Of a DNA stretch of 64,000 nucleotides, positions 8,217 to 17,104 are shown piece by piece. This DNA is from Variovorax sp. TBS-050B (GTDB taxonomy: Bacteria; Pseudomonadota; Gammaproteobacteria; Burkholderiales; Burkholderiaceae_C): NCBI RefSeq assembly GCF_029893635.1, contig NZ_JARXYR010000002.1, positions 1,773,001 through 1,837,000 of the forward strand. The letters are read 5' to 3'. A program made the translations under genes and the position numbers. The notes under the pieces are model-generated. The model searched no databases. It was not told where the DNA came from and saw nothing but the letters and a program-made list of their open reading frames with translations. The stretch's first letter is position 1; every line of letters begins with the position of its first letter.

Positions 8217-8936
8217 ATGTCTTCCGAACCGCAGCAACACCACAAGGTCGCCATCGTCACCGCCGGCGGCAGCGGCATGGGCGCCGCCGCCGCGCGCAAG
8301 CTCGCGGAGGACGGCTTCCGCGTCGCCATCCTCTCCTCGTCGGGCAAGGGCGAAGCGCTCGCGAACGAACTCGGCGGCATCGGCCTGACGGGCTCGAACC
8401 AGTCGAACGACGACCTGAAGAAGCTCGTCGACCGCGTCATCGCCGAATGGGGCCGCATCGACGTGCTGGTCAACAGCGCCGGCCACGGCCCGCGCGCGCC
8501 GATCCTCGAGATCAGCGACGAAGACTGGCATCGCGGCATGGACGTCTACCTGCTGAGCGCGGTGCGGCCGAGCCGCCTCGTCGCGCCGCACATGGTGGCG
8601 CAGGGCGGCGGCGCGATCATCAACATCTCGACCTTCGCGGCCTTCGAGCCCGACCCGGTGTTCCCGACCTCGGGCGTGTTCCGCGCCGGCCTCGCGGCCT
8701 TCACCAAGCTCTTCGCCGACCAGTACGCCAGGCACAACGTGCGCATGAACAACGTGCTGCCGGGCTTCATCGACAGCCTGCCCGAGAAGGAAGCGTTCCG
8801 CGAACGCATCCCGATGGGCCGCTACGGCCGCACGGCCGAGATCGCCGCGACCATCGGCTTCCTCGCTTCCGACGGCGCCGGCTACATCACCGGGCAGAAC
8901 CTGCGCGTGGACGGCGGCATCACGCGCTCGGTCTGA
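8217..8936 (+). CDS. SDR-family protein lacking the canonical YxxxK
   Basis: A 239-residue short-chain dehydrogenase/reductase fold. The cofactor glycine motif is intact ('VTAGGSGMGAAAARKLAEDG'), as are 'VNSAGHGPRAP' and the C-terminal 'GYITGQNLRVDGGITRSV'. The active-site segment reads 'FPTSGVFRAGLAAFTKLFADQYA': where classical SDRs have Tyr-x-x-x-Lys the aligned residues are Ser and Arg. This could be a non-canonical SDR branch, or the protein may bind NAD(P) without standard catalysis. The substrate is unknown. An AAGGAG ribosome site lies just before the ATG at 8217. The next gene converges from the other strand after 12 bases. Confidence 0.85.
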   Translation: MSSEPQQHHKVAIVTAGGSGMGAAAARKLAEDGFRVAILSSSGKGEALANELGGIGLTGSNQSNDDLKKLVDRVIAEWGRIDVLVNSAGHGPRAPILEISDEDWHRGMDVYLLSAVRPSRLVAPHMVAQGGGAIINISTFAAFEPDPVFPTSGVFRAGLAAFTKLFADQYARHNVRMNNVLPGFIDSLPEKEAFRERIPMGRYGRTAEIAATIGFLASDGAGYITGQNLRVDGGITRSV

Positions 8937-8948
8937 AGCCGGCCCGCG

Positions 8949-9188
8949 TCAGCCGAAGGGGCTCGCGGTCGCGAACCACAGGCCGATGCCGGTCGCGATG
9001 ATGAAGGCCCCGTCGGTCACGCCCGCGACCAGGAAGAACTTGGTCTGCATCAGGTCCACCATCTCGGGCTGGCGCGCCGTGCCTTCGAGGAACTTCTGGC
9101 CGACCAGCGCGATGCCGATGCAGGAGCCGAGCGCGGCGATGCCGATCAAGAGCGCGACGGCGAGCGGGAGGATGTTGAAGCCGGTCAT
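8949..9188 (-). CDS. Orphan F0F1 ATP synthase subunit c (AtpE-like)
   Basis: A 79-residue protein with two hydrophobic helices and a polar loop. Helix 1 is 'ILPLAVALLIGIAALGSCIG' with the glycine-rich packing motif, the loop is 'ARQPEMVD', and helix 2 is 'FFLVAGVTDGAFIIATGIGL'. D59 sits where the ion-carrying carboxylate of the c-ring lies. All features needed for a proton-carrying c subunit are present. The ATG at 9188 is preceded by GAAGGAGAAATCACC. No other ATP synthase gene is nearby; the neighbours are an SDR gene and a giant lectin-cytochrome gene. It is therefore a stand-alone paralogue unless the main operon lacks its own atpE. Confidence 0.85.
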   Translation of the reverse strand: MTGFNILPLAVALLIGIAALGSCIGIALVGQKFLEGTARQPEMVDLMQTKFFLVAGVTDGAFIIATGIGLWFATASPFG

Positions 9189-9282
9189 GGTGATTTCTCC
9201 TTCGGGTTGTGAATCGATGGCTTGATCGTCCCGCAAGCAGTGGATGCAATCCATGACCTGGGACGTCATGTGCCCCAGAAGG

Positions 9283-9310
9283 AAAAAAGCCGGCCGCGTG
9301 AGCGGCCGGC
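9283..9310 (-). terminator. Rho-independent terminator of the lectin-cytochrome gene
   Basis: On the minus strand a nine-pair stem GCCGGCCGC/GCGGCCGGC with a four-base loop (9310 to 9289) is followed by a run of six T. It lies 26 bases beyond the stop of the 1571-residue protein gene. Confidence 0.85.
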
Positions 9311-9335
9311 CGTTCGCTAAGCGCGCAGCCTGGGG

Positions 9336-12300
9336 TTACGGAACTTGTGTCCAGTTCTGGTTCGTGCCGCCGTTACAGGTCCAGGTGATCAAGGCCGTGT
9401 CCTGCGTGGTCGAACTGTTCGGCACGTCGAGGCACGAACCCGAGGCGCGGTTGCGGATGGTCGAGCCCACGAGCGTCCATTGCGTGGTGGTGCCGGCCGT
9501 GCAGGCCAGCTGCACCACGGCCGCGTTGGTGGTCGCGGTGCCGCTCTGCGCCAGGCACAGGCCGCTGTGCTCGGCCACGAACTGAACGTAGCCGCCGCTG
9601 CTGGTGACCGTGAACTTCTCGTTGGACGCGGTGCCGCAGGGCCATTGCACCGCGGTCGTGCCGCTGGTGGTCAGCGCGCCCTTGATGTTGACGCAGAGGT
9701 TGCTCAGGTCCGAGCGGATGCGCGTGACCACAGCGGGTGCGGTGTCGAGCGAGCGCACGTACTCGCGCAGCGCCACCACGTCGGACGCGGGCAGGCTCGA
9801 CGCATTGCCGTGCCCGCTTTCGAGCACCGCCTGCAGCGTGGCCGCCTGGCCGTTGTGGAAGAAGGCGGTGTTGCTCCAGGTGCCCGACAGCGTGGGCGTG
9901 TCGAAGCCCAGGCCCGCGAGCGGCTGGTTGCTGCCCTTGCCCGACGAGAGCTGGATCGTGCCCACGTCGTGCCGCAGGCCGTCGCGGAAGGTGCCGCCGG
10001 TGTGGCAGGTGGCGCACTGCGCGGTGTTGAACACCGTCTGGCCACGCGCCGCTTCCACGCTCAGGTTGCCGTCGCTGGTGCGCGCCGGGCTGCGCATGTA
10101 CTTGTTGAGCGAACTCAGGTAGGCCGCGAGGTCGTCGAGCTGCGCACTCTTGCCGGCCTTCGGCGCGCCGAGCGGATTGGCCGTGGCCGCGAAGTCGGCA
10201 TTGGTCAGGAAGCCGGTGCCGCCGAACTCGCCGCGGATGTCGTTCTCGAAGTCCTGCACCTCGTCGAAGTTCGCGGTCCAGTGCAGCTTCCCGTGGCCCA
10301 GGCCGCGCCGGCCCTGCAGGCTGATGGTGCGCCGCAGGCCTTCGCCGCGCTGCGTGAAGTCCCACACCATGCCGTCGTCGCCGCCATCGGCATGGCAGCT
10401 CGCGCAGGAGATGTAGTTGTCCTTGCTCATGCGCCGGTCGGAGGCGTTGTAGAACACCTGCTTGCCGCGCAGCGCCGCGGCCGCCATCGGCTCCTGCGCC
10501 ACCGTCGACACGTTCTGCAGGAAGATCGCCGCCGCCGTTTCCGAGGCCAGCACCGAGGCCACGTCGTGCACCGAGACCGAGCGCGCGAGGAAGTTGTTGA
10601 CGAAGAGCCGCTTGCGCCCCGCATCGAGGTACAGGCCGTGCGGCGCGCTGCTGGCGTTGATCTCGCCGCGCACCGAGCGGCTGTAGGGATCGACGATGGC
10701 CACCCGGTTGCCCTCCATCTGCGCCACGAACAGCAGGTCGCCCGGCGGCGAGAACAGCGCGGCGCGCGCCGGTGCGCGGTCGTCGAAGTCGATCTGCTCG
10801 CCGAACACCTCGGCCGCGGCCTGAAGATCGACCTGCGAGAGGATCGAGCGCACTGTCTGGTCGTGCACCAGGTCCGCGCCGTCGCGGAAGCGGCCGCGCA
10901 CGATGTTGTCCTTCTTCGAGGGCAGCACCGCGCGCCGGCCGTCGGGCGAGATCACCACCTGGCTCAGGTAGTTGGCGACGCCGCGCGCGCGGCTCTCGGT
11001 GTCGACGGTGGTGGTGTCCACCGGCAGCGCGATGGTGGTCATCGCGCTGAAGCTCTGCAGGTTCACCTTGTGCAGCTGGCCGCCCGTCATCTTCGACTTG
11101 AAGCGCGTCACGTAGGCGAGCTGCGAATCGCCGCTGACCGCGATGCCGCGCAGCGCGCCTTCGAGCGCGAGCGTGCCGGTGACGGCGCCGCTGGCCGGAT
11201 CGAAGCTCACGAGGGCCGACTTGCTCTCGAGCGTGAGCAGGCCGCGGGTGCCGTTGGGCGTGAAGGCCACGCCGTAGGGGCCGCTGCCGTAGGCGAGCGG
11301 CACGGTGGCCGAGAGGCTGCCGTCGGCGGCGTTGAGCGCCACCAGCTTGTCCTCGCCCTGCACCGTGACCCAGATGCGGCCGTCGGGGCCGACCGCGAGC
11401 GTCTTGGGCTCGTCGCCCACGCGCACTTCCCAGCGCTTGGCGAGGCTCTGCGCATCGATCGCCGCGACCGTGCCGCTGTCGGGGTTGACCGAATACACCG
11501 CGTTCGCGTCGCCCGTGATGTTGGTGGTGTGCGTGGGCGGCGTGGCGGTGGTGGGCATGATCACCGTCACGTTGTAGGTGTAGAAGGTCTCGCGGCCGCT
11601 CGCGTCGCGCACGGTCAGCGTCACCGTGTAGTGGCCGGGGCGCGTGTAGGTGTAGGTGTAGCCGGCCTGGCTCGAATAGGCGGTCTGCGTGCCGTCGCCG
11701 AAGTTCCAGCGGAACTGGGCGCCGCTGCTGCCGAGCGTGGCGGGGTTGAACACCAGCTGGCCGTTGACGATCTTCGGTCCGCCGCCGATGCCCGGGTCGC
11801 CGATGATGGCCTGGCCGCGCAGCGTGGCGACCTCGGCATCGCTCAGCACGCGGCTGTAGACGCGCACCTCCGCGAGCGTGCCGCGGAACAGGTCGGCATT
11901 GCCCTGGATCTGGCCCATCACCTGGAACTTGTTCGACAGGCCCTTGGTGCCGGTGAGGCCGGTGGAGCTGGCCTTCACGCCGTCGACGTACAGCGTCTGC
12001 GCGCCCGAGCCCGCGTCGCGCGTCATCACCACGTGGTGCCAGTTGCCGTCGTTCACGGCCGCGGCCGAGCGCGTGCCGGGGTTGTTGGTCGCGGCGTTGC
12101 CGACCGACAGGTTGATGCGGCCGTTGGCGTCGAGCCAGCCCCAGAACACGTCGTCCGCGCCCGAGGCCTGGTCGCGCCCGAAGATGCCGGGCGCGGTCCA
12201 CGGGTTGGCGCTGCCGGCCTGCGTGGTCTTCATGTAGAAACTCAGCGAGGCGGTGCCGCCGAGCACCGTGGCGACGCTGTCGGTCTTCAGCGGCACGCCG

Positions 12301-14051
12301 GCGGTGCGGTTGGCGAAGCTCAGGCCGATGCTCTCGAAGGCATCGCCGGTGGCGGGCGTGCCGTTGTTGGCGGCGATCTGGTCCGAGAGGTTGCCCGCGA
12401 GCGTCCAGTAGTGCTGCAGGTTGATGTCGCTCGCGTTGCCGGTGTGGAAGACCGACTTGAAGTCCGCGCCGATCGCGTTGCCCGCATAGTCCTTGATGCC
12501 GTTGGCCGGCAGGAACACCTCGTAGCTGGTGCCGGGCGCGAGCGGCTGCTCGGGATGGAAGTTGATGATGCCGAGCTGCACGCTGTAGGTGCCCGCCAGC
12601 GTGTTGCCGCCGACCGGGCGCACGATGAAGGTGTTGGCGTTCACGCTCTCGGGCCGGATGTTGTCGGTCATGCCGAGGCCGATGCGCGAGCTCAGCGCCT
12701 GCTGCTTCGCGCCGTTGGCGGGGGAGACCTGCTTCACTTCGGGCCGGGTCGTGTCGGGGTCCACCTGGTGCACGATGAAGCCGCTGCCCGAGCCGTGGTC
12801 GTTGCCCACGAAGACCAGGTTGCCGAACATCGCGACCTGGCCGTTGTCGGAATGCGAGAAGTTCGGATCGTCCTCGCGCAGGATGCTGCCGCGGCCCACC
12901 TCGACGTGGTTCAGCGGGTTGCTCACGTCGACCTTGTGGATGCGGGTCTGCGCGCCCTGGATCACGTAGTTGTCCTGCGTGGCGCAATACAGCTGTTCGT
13001 CGATGACCAGCCGGTTGTCCTCGGCCAGGAAGCGCGAGCGGTCGCTGAGGTCGTAGCTGTACATCTTGGCGCCGCCGCCGCGCGTGGAGACGTGCATGTT
13101 CCGGCCGTCGAAGCAGGTCGCGTAGTAGAACGGCGTGGTGCCGACGATGGCATCGAGCACCTTGGGATTGAGCGGGTCGGAGATGTCGAGGCTGGCGAAG
13201 CCGCCGTTGGCTTCCATCGCGGTCAGCACCATGTGGTTGCCCATCGTGAAGATGGGGCCGAGGCGGAAGCCGCCCAGTTCGCCCGTGGGCACCGGGTTCG
13301 GCTTGCCGGCGCCGCGGTTCGCCACCACGGCGTTCGCGGGGTCGGTCGCATCGACGATGAACATGCCGCGGCCCGCCGAGGCCACGTACAGGTAGGGCGC
13401 CTGCCACCACAGCTGCCAGGCCACGTTCTCATAGTCGCCGGCGTTCACGCCGGGCAGCACCAGCTTCTTCACCTGCTGGATGTTGTTGACGTCGGTGAAG
13501 TCCCAGAACTCCACGCCGTAGATGCTGGGCAGCACCACGTAGGTCTTGCCGCCGATCTTCGCGGTGCCGAAGGAATGGGTCTCGCGGAATTCCTTGGTGC
13601 GGCCTTCGGGCTCGTAGATCTTCTTGACGAGCTGGATCTGCCGCGGGTTCGAGACGTCGTACAGCAGGAAGCCGCCCGGACCCAGGCCGCTGTCCGGCGC
13701 GAAGGAGGTGAGGAAGTAGCCGTTGACCATGATCCCGGCGTTCATGCCGTAGTCCTTGCGGCCGGGGTAGGTGGCGGGCACCTCGCGCGACTCGTAGGCG
13801 TCGCTGTGCGCCGGGTCGAGCGGATGGGCGGCGCTGGTGATCATCGACACCGGCTTGAACAGTTCCGCCGAGGTGTAGCTGAGGTTGCCCAGCCCCGGCC
13901 CCTGCAGCGGGAGCGGATCGGCCACCGCCTCGGCGACCGCCGTCGCCATGTTGCCCAGGGTCGTCATCGGACTGACCCCGGTGATCGCCGCATGGGTCAG
14001 CAGAGTGACCAGCGGCGCCAGGAACGCCATCAGGAAATACCGGATCTTCAT
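9336..14051 (-). CDS. Secreted multidomain protein: LVIVD propeller, Ig-like, LamG, PKD, YVTN propeller, di-haem cytochrome c, ricin-type lectin
   Basis: A 1571-residue exported protein. Order by approximate residue: signal peptide 1-22; LVIVD-type propeller repeats 60-430 ('GGFLLYDVSNPRQIQLVKKI', 'GMFIVDATDPANAVV'); Ig-like segment 435-540 ('RPEVKQVSPANGAKQQ'); LamG fold 545-745 ('NDGNWHHVVMTRD', 'LYVDGVKASS'); PKD 765-828 ('FRWNFGDGTQT', 'GHYTVTLTVRDASG'); YVTN propeller 838-1172; cytochrome c region with CASCH near 1216 and CATCH near 1346, resembling MauG/cytochrome peroxidase proteins; ricin-B lectin 1444-1571 with QxW-like repeats ('NQNWTQV'). It probably binds glycans outside the cytoplasm and carries out redox chemistry there, but no substrate can be assigned. 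It sits alone, with a terminator downstream. Confidence 0.88.
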   Translation of the reverse strand: MKIRYFLMAFLAPLVTLLTHAAITGVSPMTTLGNMATAVAEAVADPLPLQGPGLGNLSYTSAELFKPVSMITSAAHPLDPAHSDAYESREVPATYPGRKDYGMNAGIMVNGYFLTSFAPDSGLGPGGFLLYDVSNPRQIQLVKKIYEPEGRTKEFRETHSFGTAKIGGKTYVVLPSIYGVEFWDFTDVNNIQQVKKLVLPGVNAGDYENVAWQLWWQAPYLYVASAGRGMFIVDATDPANAVVANRGAGKPNPVPTGELGGFRLGPIFTMGNHMVLTAMEANGGFASLDISDPLNPKVLDAIVGTTPFYYATCFDGRNMHVSTRGGGAKMYSYDLSDRSRFLAEDNRLVIDEQLYCATQDNYVIQGAQTRIHKVDVSNPLNHVEVGRGSILREDDPNFSHSDNGQVAMFGNLVFVGNDHGSGSGFIVHQVDPDTTRPEVKQVSPANGAKQQALSSRIGLGMTDNIRPESVNANTFIVRPVGGNTLAGTYSVQLGIINFHPEQPLAPGTSYEVFLPANGIKDYAGNAIGADFKSVFHTGNASDINLQHYWTLAGNLSDQIAANNGTPATGDAFESIGLSFANRTAGVPLKTDSVATVLGGTASLSFYMKTTQAGSANPWTAPGIFGRDQASGADDVFWGWLDANGRINLSVGNAATNNPGTRSAAAVNDGNWHHVVMTRDAGSGAQTLYVDGVKASSTGLTGTKGLSNKFQVMGQIQGNADLFRGTLAEVRVYSRVLSDAEVATLRGQAIIGDPGIGGGPKIVNGQLVFNPATLGSSGAQFRWNFGDGTQTAYSSQAGYTYTYTRPGHYTVTLTVRDASGRETFYTYNVTVIMPTTATPPTHTTNITGDANAVYSVNPDSGTVAAIDAQSLAKRWEVRVGDEPKTLAVGPDGRIWVTVQGEDKLVALNAADGSLSATVPLAYGSGPYGVAFTPNGTRGLLTLESKSALVSFDPASGAVTGTLALEGALRGIAVSGDSQLAYVTRFKSKMTGGQLHKVNLQSFSAMTTIALPVDTTTVDTESRARGVANYLSQVVISPDGRRAVLPSKKDNIVRGRFRDGADLVHDQTVRSILSQVDLQAAAEVFGEQIDFDDRAPARAALFSPPGDLLFVAQMEGNRVAIVDPYSRSVRGEINASSAPHGLYLDAGRKRLFVNNFLARSVSVHDVASVLASETAAAIFLQNVSTVAQEPMAAAALRGKQVFYNASDRRMSKDNYISCASCHADGGDDGMVWDFTQRGEGLRRTISLQGRRGLGHGKLHWTANFDEVQDFENDIRGEFGGTGFLTNADFAATANPLGAPKAGKSAQLDDLAAYLSSLNKYMRSPARTSDGNLSVEAARGQTVFNTAQCATCHTGGTFRDGLRHDVGTIQLSSGKGSNQPLAGLGFDTPTLSGTWSNTAFFHNGQAATLQAVLESGHGNASSLPASDVVALREYVRSLDTAPAVVTRIRSDLSNLCVNIKGALTTSGTTAVQWPCGTASNEKFTVTSSGGYVQFVAEHSGLCLAQSGTATTNAAVVQLACTAGTTTQWTLVGSTIRNRASGSCLDVPNSSTTQDTALITWTCNGGTNQNWTQVP

Positions 14052-14108
14052 CGTCGCCTCCAGGTTGTAGCAAGTGTTCTCAGGGGCACCCGTGCTCGGC
14101 TCTTCTCC

Positions 14109-14158
14109 GGTGCGCGCGCAGGGCGCACCCCGGCAGGCGTCGGGTCGAACGCCTGCCG
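14109..14158 (-). terminator. Paired hairpins after the aldolase gene
   Basis: A perfect ten-pair stem (14131-14140 with 14149-14158, CGGCAGGCGT/ACGCCTGCCG) and a second stem GGTGCGC/GCGCACC (14109-14115 with 14123-14129) lie 32 bases past the aldolase stop. There is no T-run, so this is a weak or Rho-assisted end, or an mRNA-stabilising structure at the end of the sugar operon. The promoter of the lectin-cytochrome gene must lie between here and 14052. Confidence 0.5.
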
Positions 14159-14189
14159 TGCTGATGTGTTCTTGTGGTCTGCGCCTGCG

Positions 14190-15050
14190 CTATCTGCCCG
14201 GCTTCGCGCCGGCCGATTCGTAGAGCGCCCAGGCCGCCTCGGCACTCGCGCCGTCGTGGATCATGGCCATCAGCGCCCGCACCACCGCGGACGGGTTGGC
14301 GTGCTGGTAGACGTTGCGGCCGTACACCATGCCGACCGCGCCCTGGTCCAGCAGCGTGCGCGAGCGCGCGAACACCTGCTGCAGGTCCTCGCGCCCGCCG
14401 CCGCGCACGAGCACCGGGCAGCGCGCGGCCTGCACCACGCGGTGGAATTCCTTCGGGTCGCCGGTCGGATCGGCCTTCACGATGTCGGCGCCCATCTCGC
14501 GCGCGAGGCGCACCAGCGTGACGATCTTCTCGGCGTCGCCGTCGACCTGGTAGCGGCTGCCGGGCGTGGGCGACTGCATCACCAGCGGCTCGATCATCAG
14601 CGGCATGCCGTAGCGGTCGCAGTCGGCGCGCACGCGCGCGATGTTCTGCACGCACTGGCGGAACAGGTCGGGTTCGTTCGGCAGCATGAACAGGTTCACC
14701 ACCACGCAGGCCGCGTCGCGCTGCACGGCCGGCAGCACCGGGTCGTGCTCGTTCTGCAGCACCGCCCACATCACGCGGTGCAGCGTGGCGTTGTAGGGAT
14801 TGCCCATGTCGATGCGCATCACCAGCGCCGGCTTGTCGCGGCCGGGCCGGTCCTGCAGCAGGTCCGACTGGCCGTAGTTGAGCTGGATCGCGTCCGGCGC
14901 GGCGGCCACGAGCTTGTCCATGACGCCGGGCATGTCCTCCAGGCCGTCGAGGAAGGAGGGTTCGTTGCACACGCCGTGGTCGAGCGCGATGTCCAGGCAG
15001 CGCCCGTTCTGCAGCAGCCGGTTGAGGCGCGCGGTCTTGTCCTTCGACAT
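14190..15050 (-). CDS. Class I aldolase of the DhnA/LsrF (FbaB) type
   Basis: A 286-residue TIM-barrel aldolase related to archaeal-type class I fructose-bisphosphate aldolase and LsrF. The N-terminal 'LDIALDHGVCN' and the central 'ADIVKADPTGDPKEF' are family marks; K192 in the latter is the predicted Schiff-base lysine. 'CPVLVRGGGREDL' and 'GAVGMVYGRNVYQH' form the phosphate-binding end of the barrel, implying a phosphorylated substrate. It is the last gene of a five-gene ABC transporter operon and is 45 bases from the aldo/keto reductase. In context it probably cleaves the keto-sugar phosphate made by the kinase and GlpD-like dehydrogenase across the divergent promoter. Confidence 0.85.
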   Translation of the reverse strand: MSKDKTARLNRLLQNGRCLDIALDHGVCNEPSFLDGLEDMPGVMDKLVAAAPDAIQLNYGQSDLLQDRPGRDKPALVMRIDMGNPYNATLHRVMWAVLQNEHDPVLPAVQRDAACVVVNLFMLPNEPDLFRQCVQNIARVRADCDRYGMPLMIEPLVMQSPTPGSRYQVDGDAEKIVTLVRLAREMGADIVKADPTGDPKEFHRVVQAARCPVLVRGGGREDLQQVFARSRTLLDQGAVGMVYGRNVYQHANPSAVVRALMAMIHDGASAEAAWALYESAGAKPGR

Positions 15051-15095
15051 ACGAAGAGTCCTTGTGTGGGGTGAGGGGAGCGAAAGGAGGGCGGT

Positions 15096-16091
15096 TCAGG
15101 CGAGCGCCTGCAGATGCCGTGCGGCGGCCGCGTCGATGCGCGCGACCGCGTCGTCGTTCAGCGCGAGTGCGCCCGCGGCCGCGTTCTCGACCGCCTGCCG
15201 GCTCACGCGTGCGCCGCACAGCGCCACCGAGACGCTGCCGCGTGCGAGCGTCCACGCGATCATCATCTGGCCGAAGGAACAGCCGAGCGACTCGCGCAGC
15301 GGCTCGAGCGTCTCGAAGAAGGCCTTGAGCTTGGCGCGGTTGGCGGCGCTGAAGCGCGGGTTGGTGGCGCGCTGGTCGTCGCCCTTGAACGCGCGCTCCG
15401 GATCGATGGGGCCGGCGAGCAGGCCGAGCGCGAGCGACGAATAGCCGAGCACCGCCACGTCGTGCGCCACGCACAGCGGCACCAGCGCCTGCTCGATCTC
15501 GCGGTCGATCAGGCTGTAGCGCTCCTGCGCCGCATCGACCGGCCCGTGGCGCAGGTATTCGGCCAGCGTGGCGGGATCGATGTTGCTCACGCCGATGGCG
15601 CGGATCTTCCCCTGCTTCTTGAGGTCGAGCAGCGCGCCCATGGTTTCGGCCACCGGCGTGGTGCTGTCCTGCCAGTGCGTGATGTAGAGGTCGATGTAGT
15701 CGGTCTGCAGGCGGCGCAGGCTCTCCTCGCATTCGTGGAAGATCGATTCGCGCCCGAGGTGGCGGTACACCGGATGGCCGTCCTCGTCGAAGAAGTGCGT
15801 GCCCTTCTGCGTGTGCCACACGAGGCCGCACTTGGTGGCGATCACCGCCTCCTGGCGGCGGCCCTTGAGCGCGGTGCCGACGATGCTCTCGGCGCGGCCG
15901 AGGCCGTAGGCCGGCGCGGTGTCGATCAGCGTCACGCCCGCGTCGAGCGAGGCCTGGATGGCGAGCACGGCGGCGGCGTTGTCCGTGCCGCCCCACATCC
16001 AGCCGCCCATCGCCCAGGTGCCCAGGCCGATGGCCGACGAGCGGATGCCGGAGGGGCCGAGGGTGGTCTGCTTCATCTTCGAGGAACTCAT
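15096..16091 (-). CDS. Aldo/keto reductase
   Basis: A 331-residue NAD(P)H-dependent oxidoreductase with the complete catalytic tetrad: D57 and Y62 in 'LIDTAPAYGLGRAES', K87 in 'VIATKCGL' and H139 in 'DLYITHWQD'. The cofactor-binding end is less canonical ('SVALCGARVSRQAVENAAAG'). Its start codon overlaps the permease stop (ATGA at 16091-16088), so it is co-translated with the transporter. It could oxidise the imported sugar at C1 or reduce the aldehyde released by the aldolase; the sequence does not decide between these. Confidence 0.9.
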   Translation of the reverse strand: MSSSKMKQTTLGPSGIRSSAIGLGTWAMGGWMWGGTDNAAAVLAIQASLDAGVTLIDTAPAYGLGRAESIVGTALKGRRQEAVIATKCGLVWHTQKGTHFFDEDGHPVYRHLGRESIFHECEESLRRLQTDYIDLYITHWQDSTTPVAETMGALLDLKKQGKIRAIGVSNIDPATLAEYLRHGPVDAAQERYSLIDREIEQALVPLCVAHDVAVLGYSSLALGLLAGPIDPERAFKGDDQRATNPRFSAANRAKLKAFFETLEPLRESLGCSFGQMMIAWTLARGSVSVALCGARVSRQAVENAAAGALALNDDAVARIDAAAARHLQALA

Positions 16092-17104
16092 CGCGTGGTC
16101 TTTCGGGTGTTCATGAGGTGGTCGATGGTCACGGCCGCGAGCAGGATCAGGCCCTTGATCACGTCCTGCCAGTAGGGCGACACGTCGAGCAGGATCAGCG
16201 AGCTGGTCACCACCGACAGCAGCGCCAGGCCCAGCACCGCGCCGAGCACCGTGCCCGAGCCGCCCTTGAGGCTCGCGCCGCCGATCACGGCGGCGGCGAT
16301 CACGTTGAGTTCCATGCCGGTGCCGAAGGTCGGCGTGGCGGCGCCGAAGCGCGCGGTGTAGATCACGCCCGCGAGGCCGGCCGAGGCCGAGCAGGCCACC
16401 GTGACCCAGAACTTCACGCGGCCGGTGCGGATGCCCGCGTACAGCGCGGCCTTCTCGTTGCTGCCGGTGTAGAACACGCGCCGCAGCAGCGTGGAGCGGC
16501 GCAGCACGAAGTCGCTCACCAGCACGATCGCGAGGAAGATCAGGATCACGGCCGGCACGCCGAACAGCGTGCCCTGGCCGATGAACTTGAACGCGGCCGG
16601 CAGCGAGAACAGCGACTGCGGCGTGCCCTGCGTGAGCGCGAGACACAGGCCGCGCACGATCACCATGAAGGCCAGCGAGGCGATGAAGTGGTTGAGCCCG
16701 ATGCGCGTGACGCAGCCGCCGATCATCGCGCCGATGAGCCCGGAGAGGCCGATCGCCACCAGGCTCGCGAGCCACGGGTCCACGCCCATGAGGAAGAGCT
16801 TGCCCGTGACCACCATCGCGAAGCACACCACCGAGCCCACCGACAGGTCGATGCCGCCCACGATGAGCAGCACGGTCATGCCCACCACCACGATGCCCTC
16901 GATCGAGAACGACAGCAGCATCGCGCGGATGTTGTCCCAGGTGAGGAAGTAGGGCGATGCGAAGCTCATCGCCACGCACAGCGCCGCGATGATGAGCACC
17001 AGGCCCAGCTCGCGCATGCTCGCGAGCCTGTGGAGCGGTTTCACGGGCTGGCCTGCGGCCTGCCGCGGCGCGAGGCCGGCGTCGAGTCGTGCGGGGTAGT
17101 TCAT
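16088..17104 (-). CDS. Sugar ABC transporter permease (RbsC family)
   Basis: A 338-residue inner-membrane permease with about ten hydrophobic segments. The region 'GIVVVGMTVLLIVGGIDLSVGSVV' is the signature of RbsC/AraH/XylH permeases, and 'AAAVIGGASLKGGSGTVLGAVLGLALLSVV' is the conserved cytoplasmic loop contacting the ATPase. The ATG at 17104 overlaps the stop of the upstream ATPase gene (ATGA), and its own stop overlaps the next start. There is only one permease gene, so a homodimer is expected. Confidence 0.93.
   Translation of the reverse strand: MNYPARLDAGLAPRQAAGQPVKPLHRLASMRELGLVLIIAALCVAMSFASPYFLTWDNIRAMLLSFSIEGIVVVGMTVLLIVGGIDLSVGSVVCFAMVVTGKLFLMGVDPWLASLVAIGLSGLIGAMIGGCVTRIGLNHFIASLAFMVIVRGLCLALTQGTPQSLFSLPAAFKFIGQGTLFGVPAVILIFLAIVLVSDFVLRRSTLLRRVFYTGSNEKAALYAGIRTGRVKFWVTVACSASAGLAGVIYTARFGAATPTFGTGMELNVIAAAVIGGASLKGGSGTVLGAVLGLALLSVVTSSLILLDVSPYWQDVIKGLILLAAVTIDHLMNTRKTTR

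Noticed and set aside
8949..9269. Longer version of the subunit c gene starting at 9269
   Set aside because: The extra 27 residues include no hydrophobic segment. The ATG at 9188 has a strong ribosome site and gives a standard-length c subunit.
9345..15074. A very long plus-strand open frame (over 1900 codons) opposite the lectin-cytochrome gene
   Set aside because: Its translation is Arg/Ala/His/Val-rich with no family motifs, and it lies antisense to a gene with clear domains. This is the usual mirror frame of GC-rich DNA.
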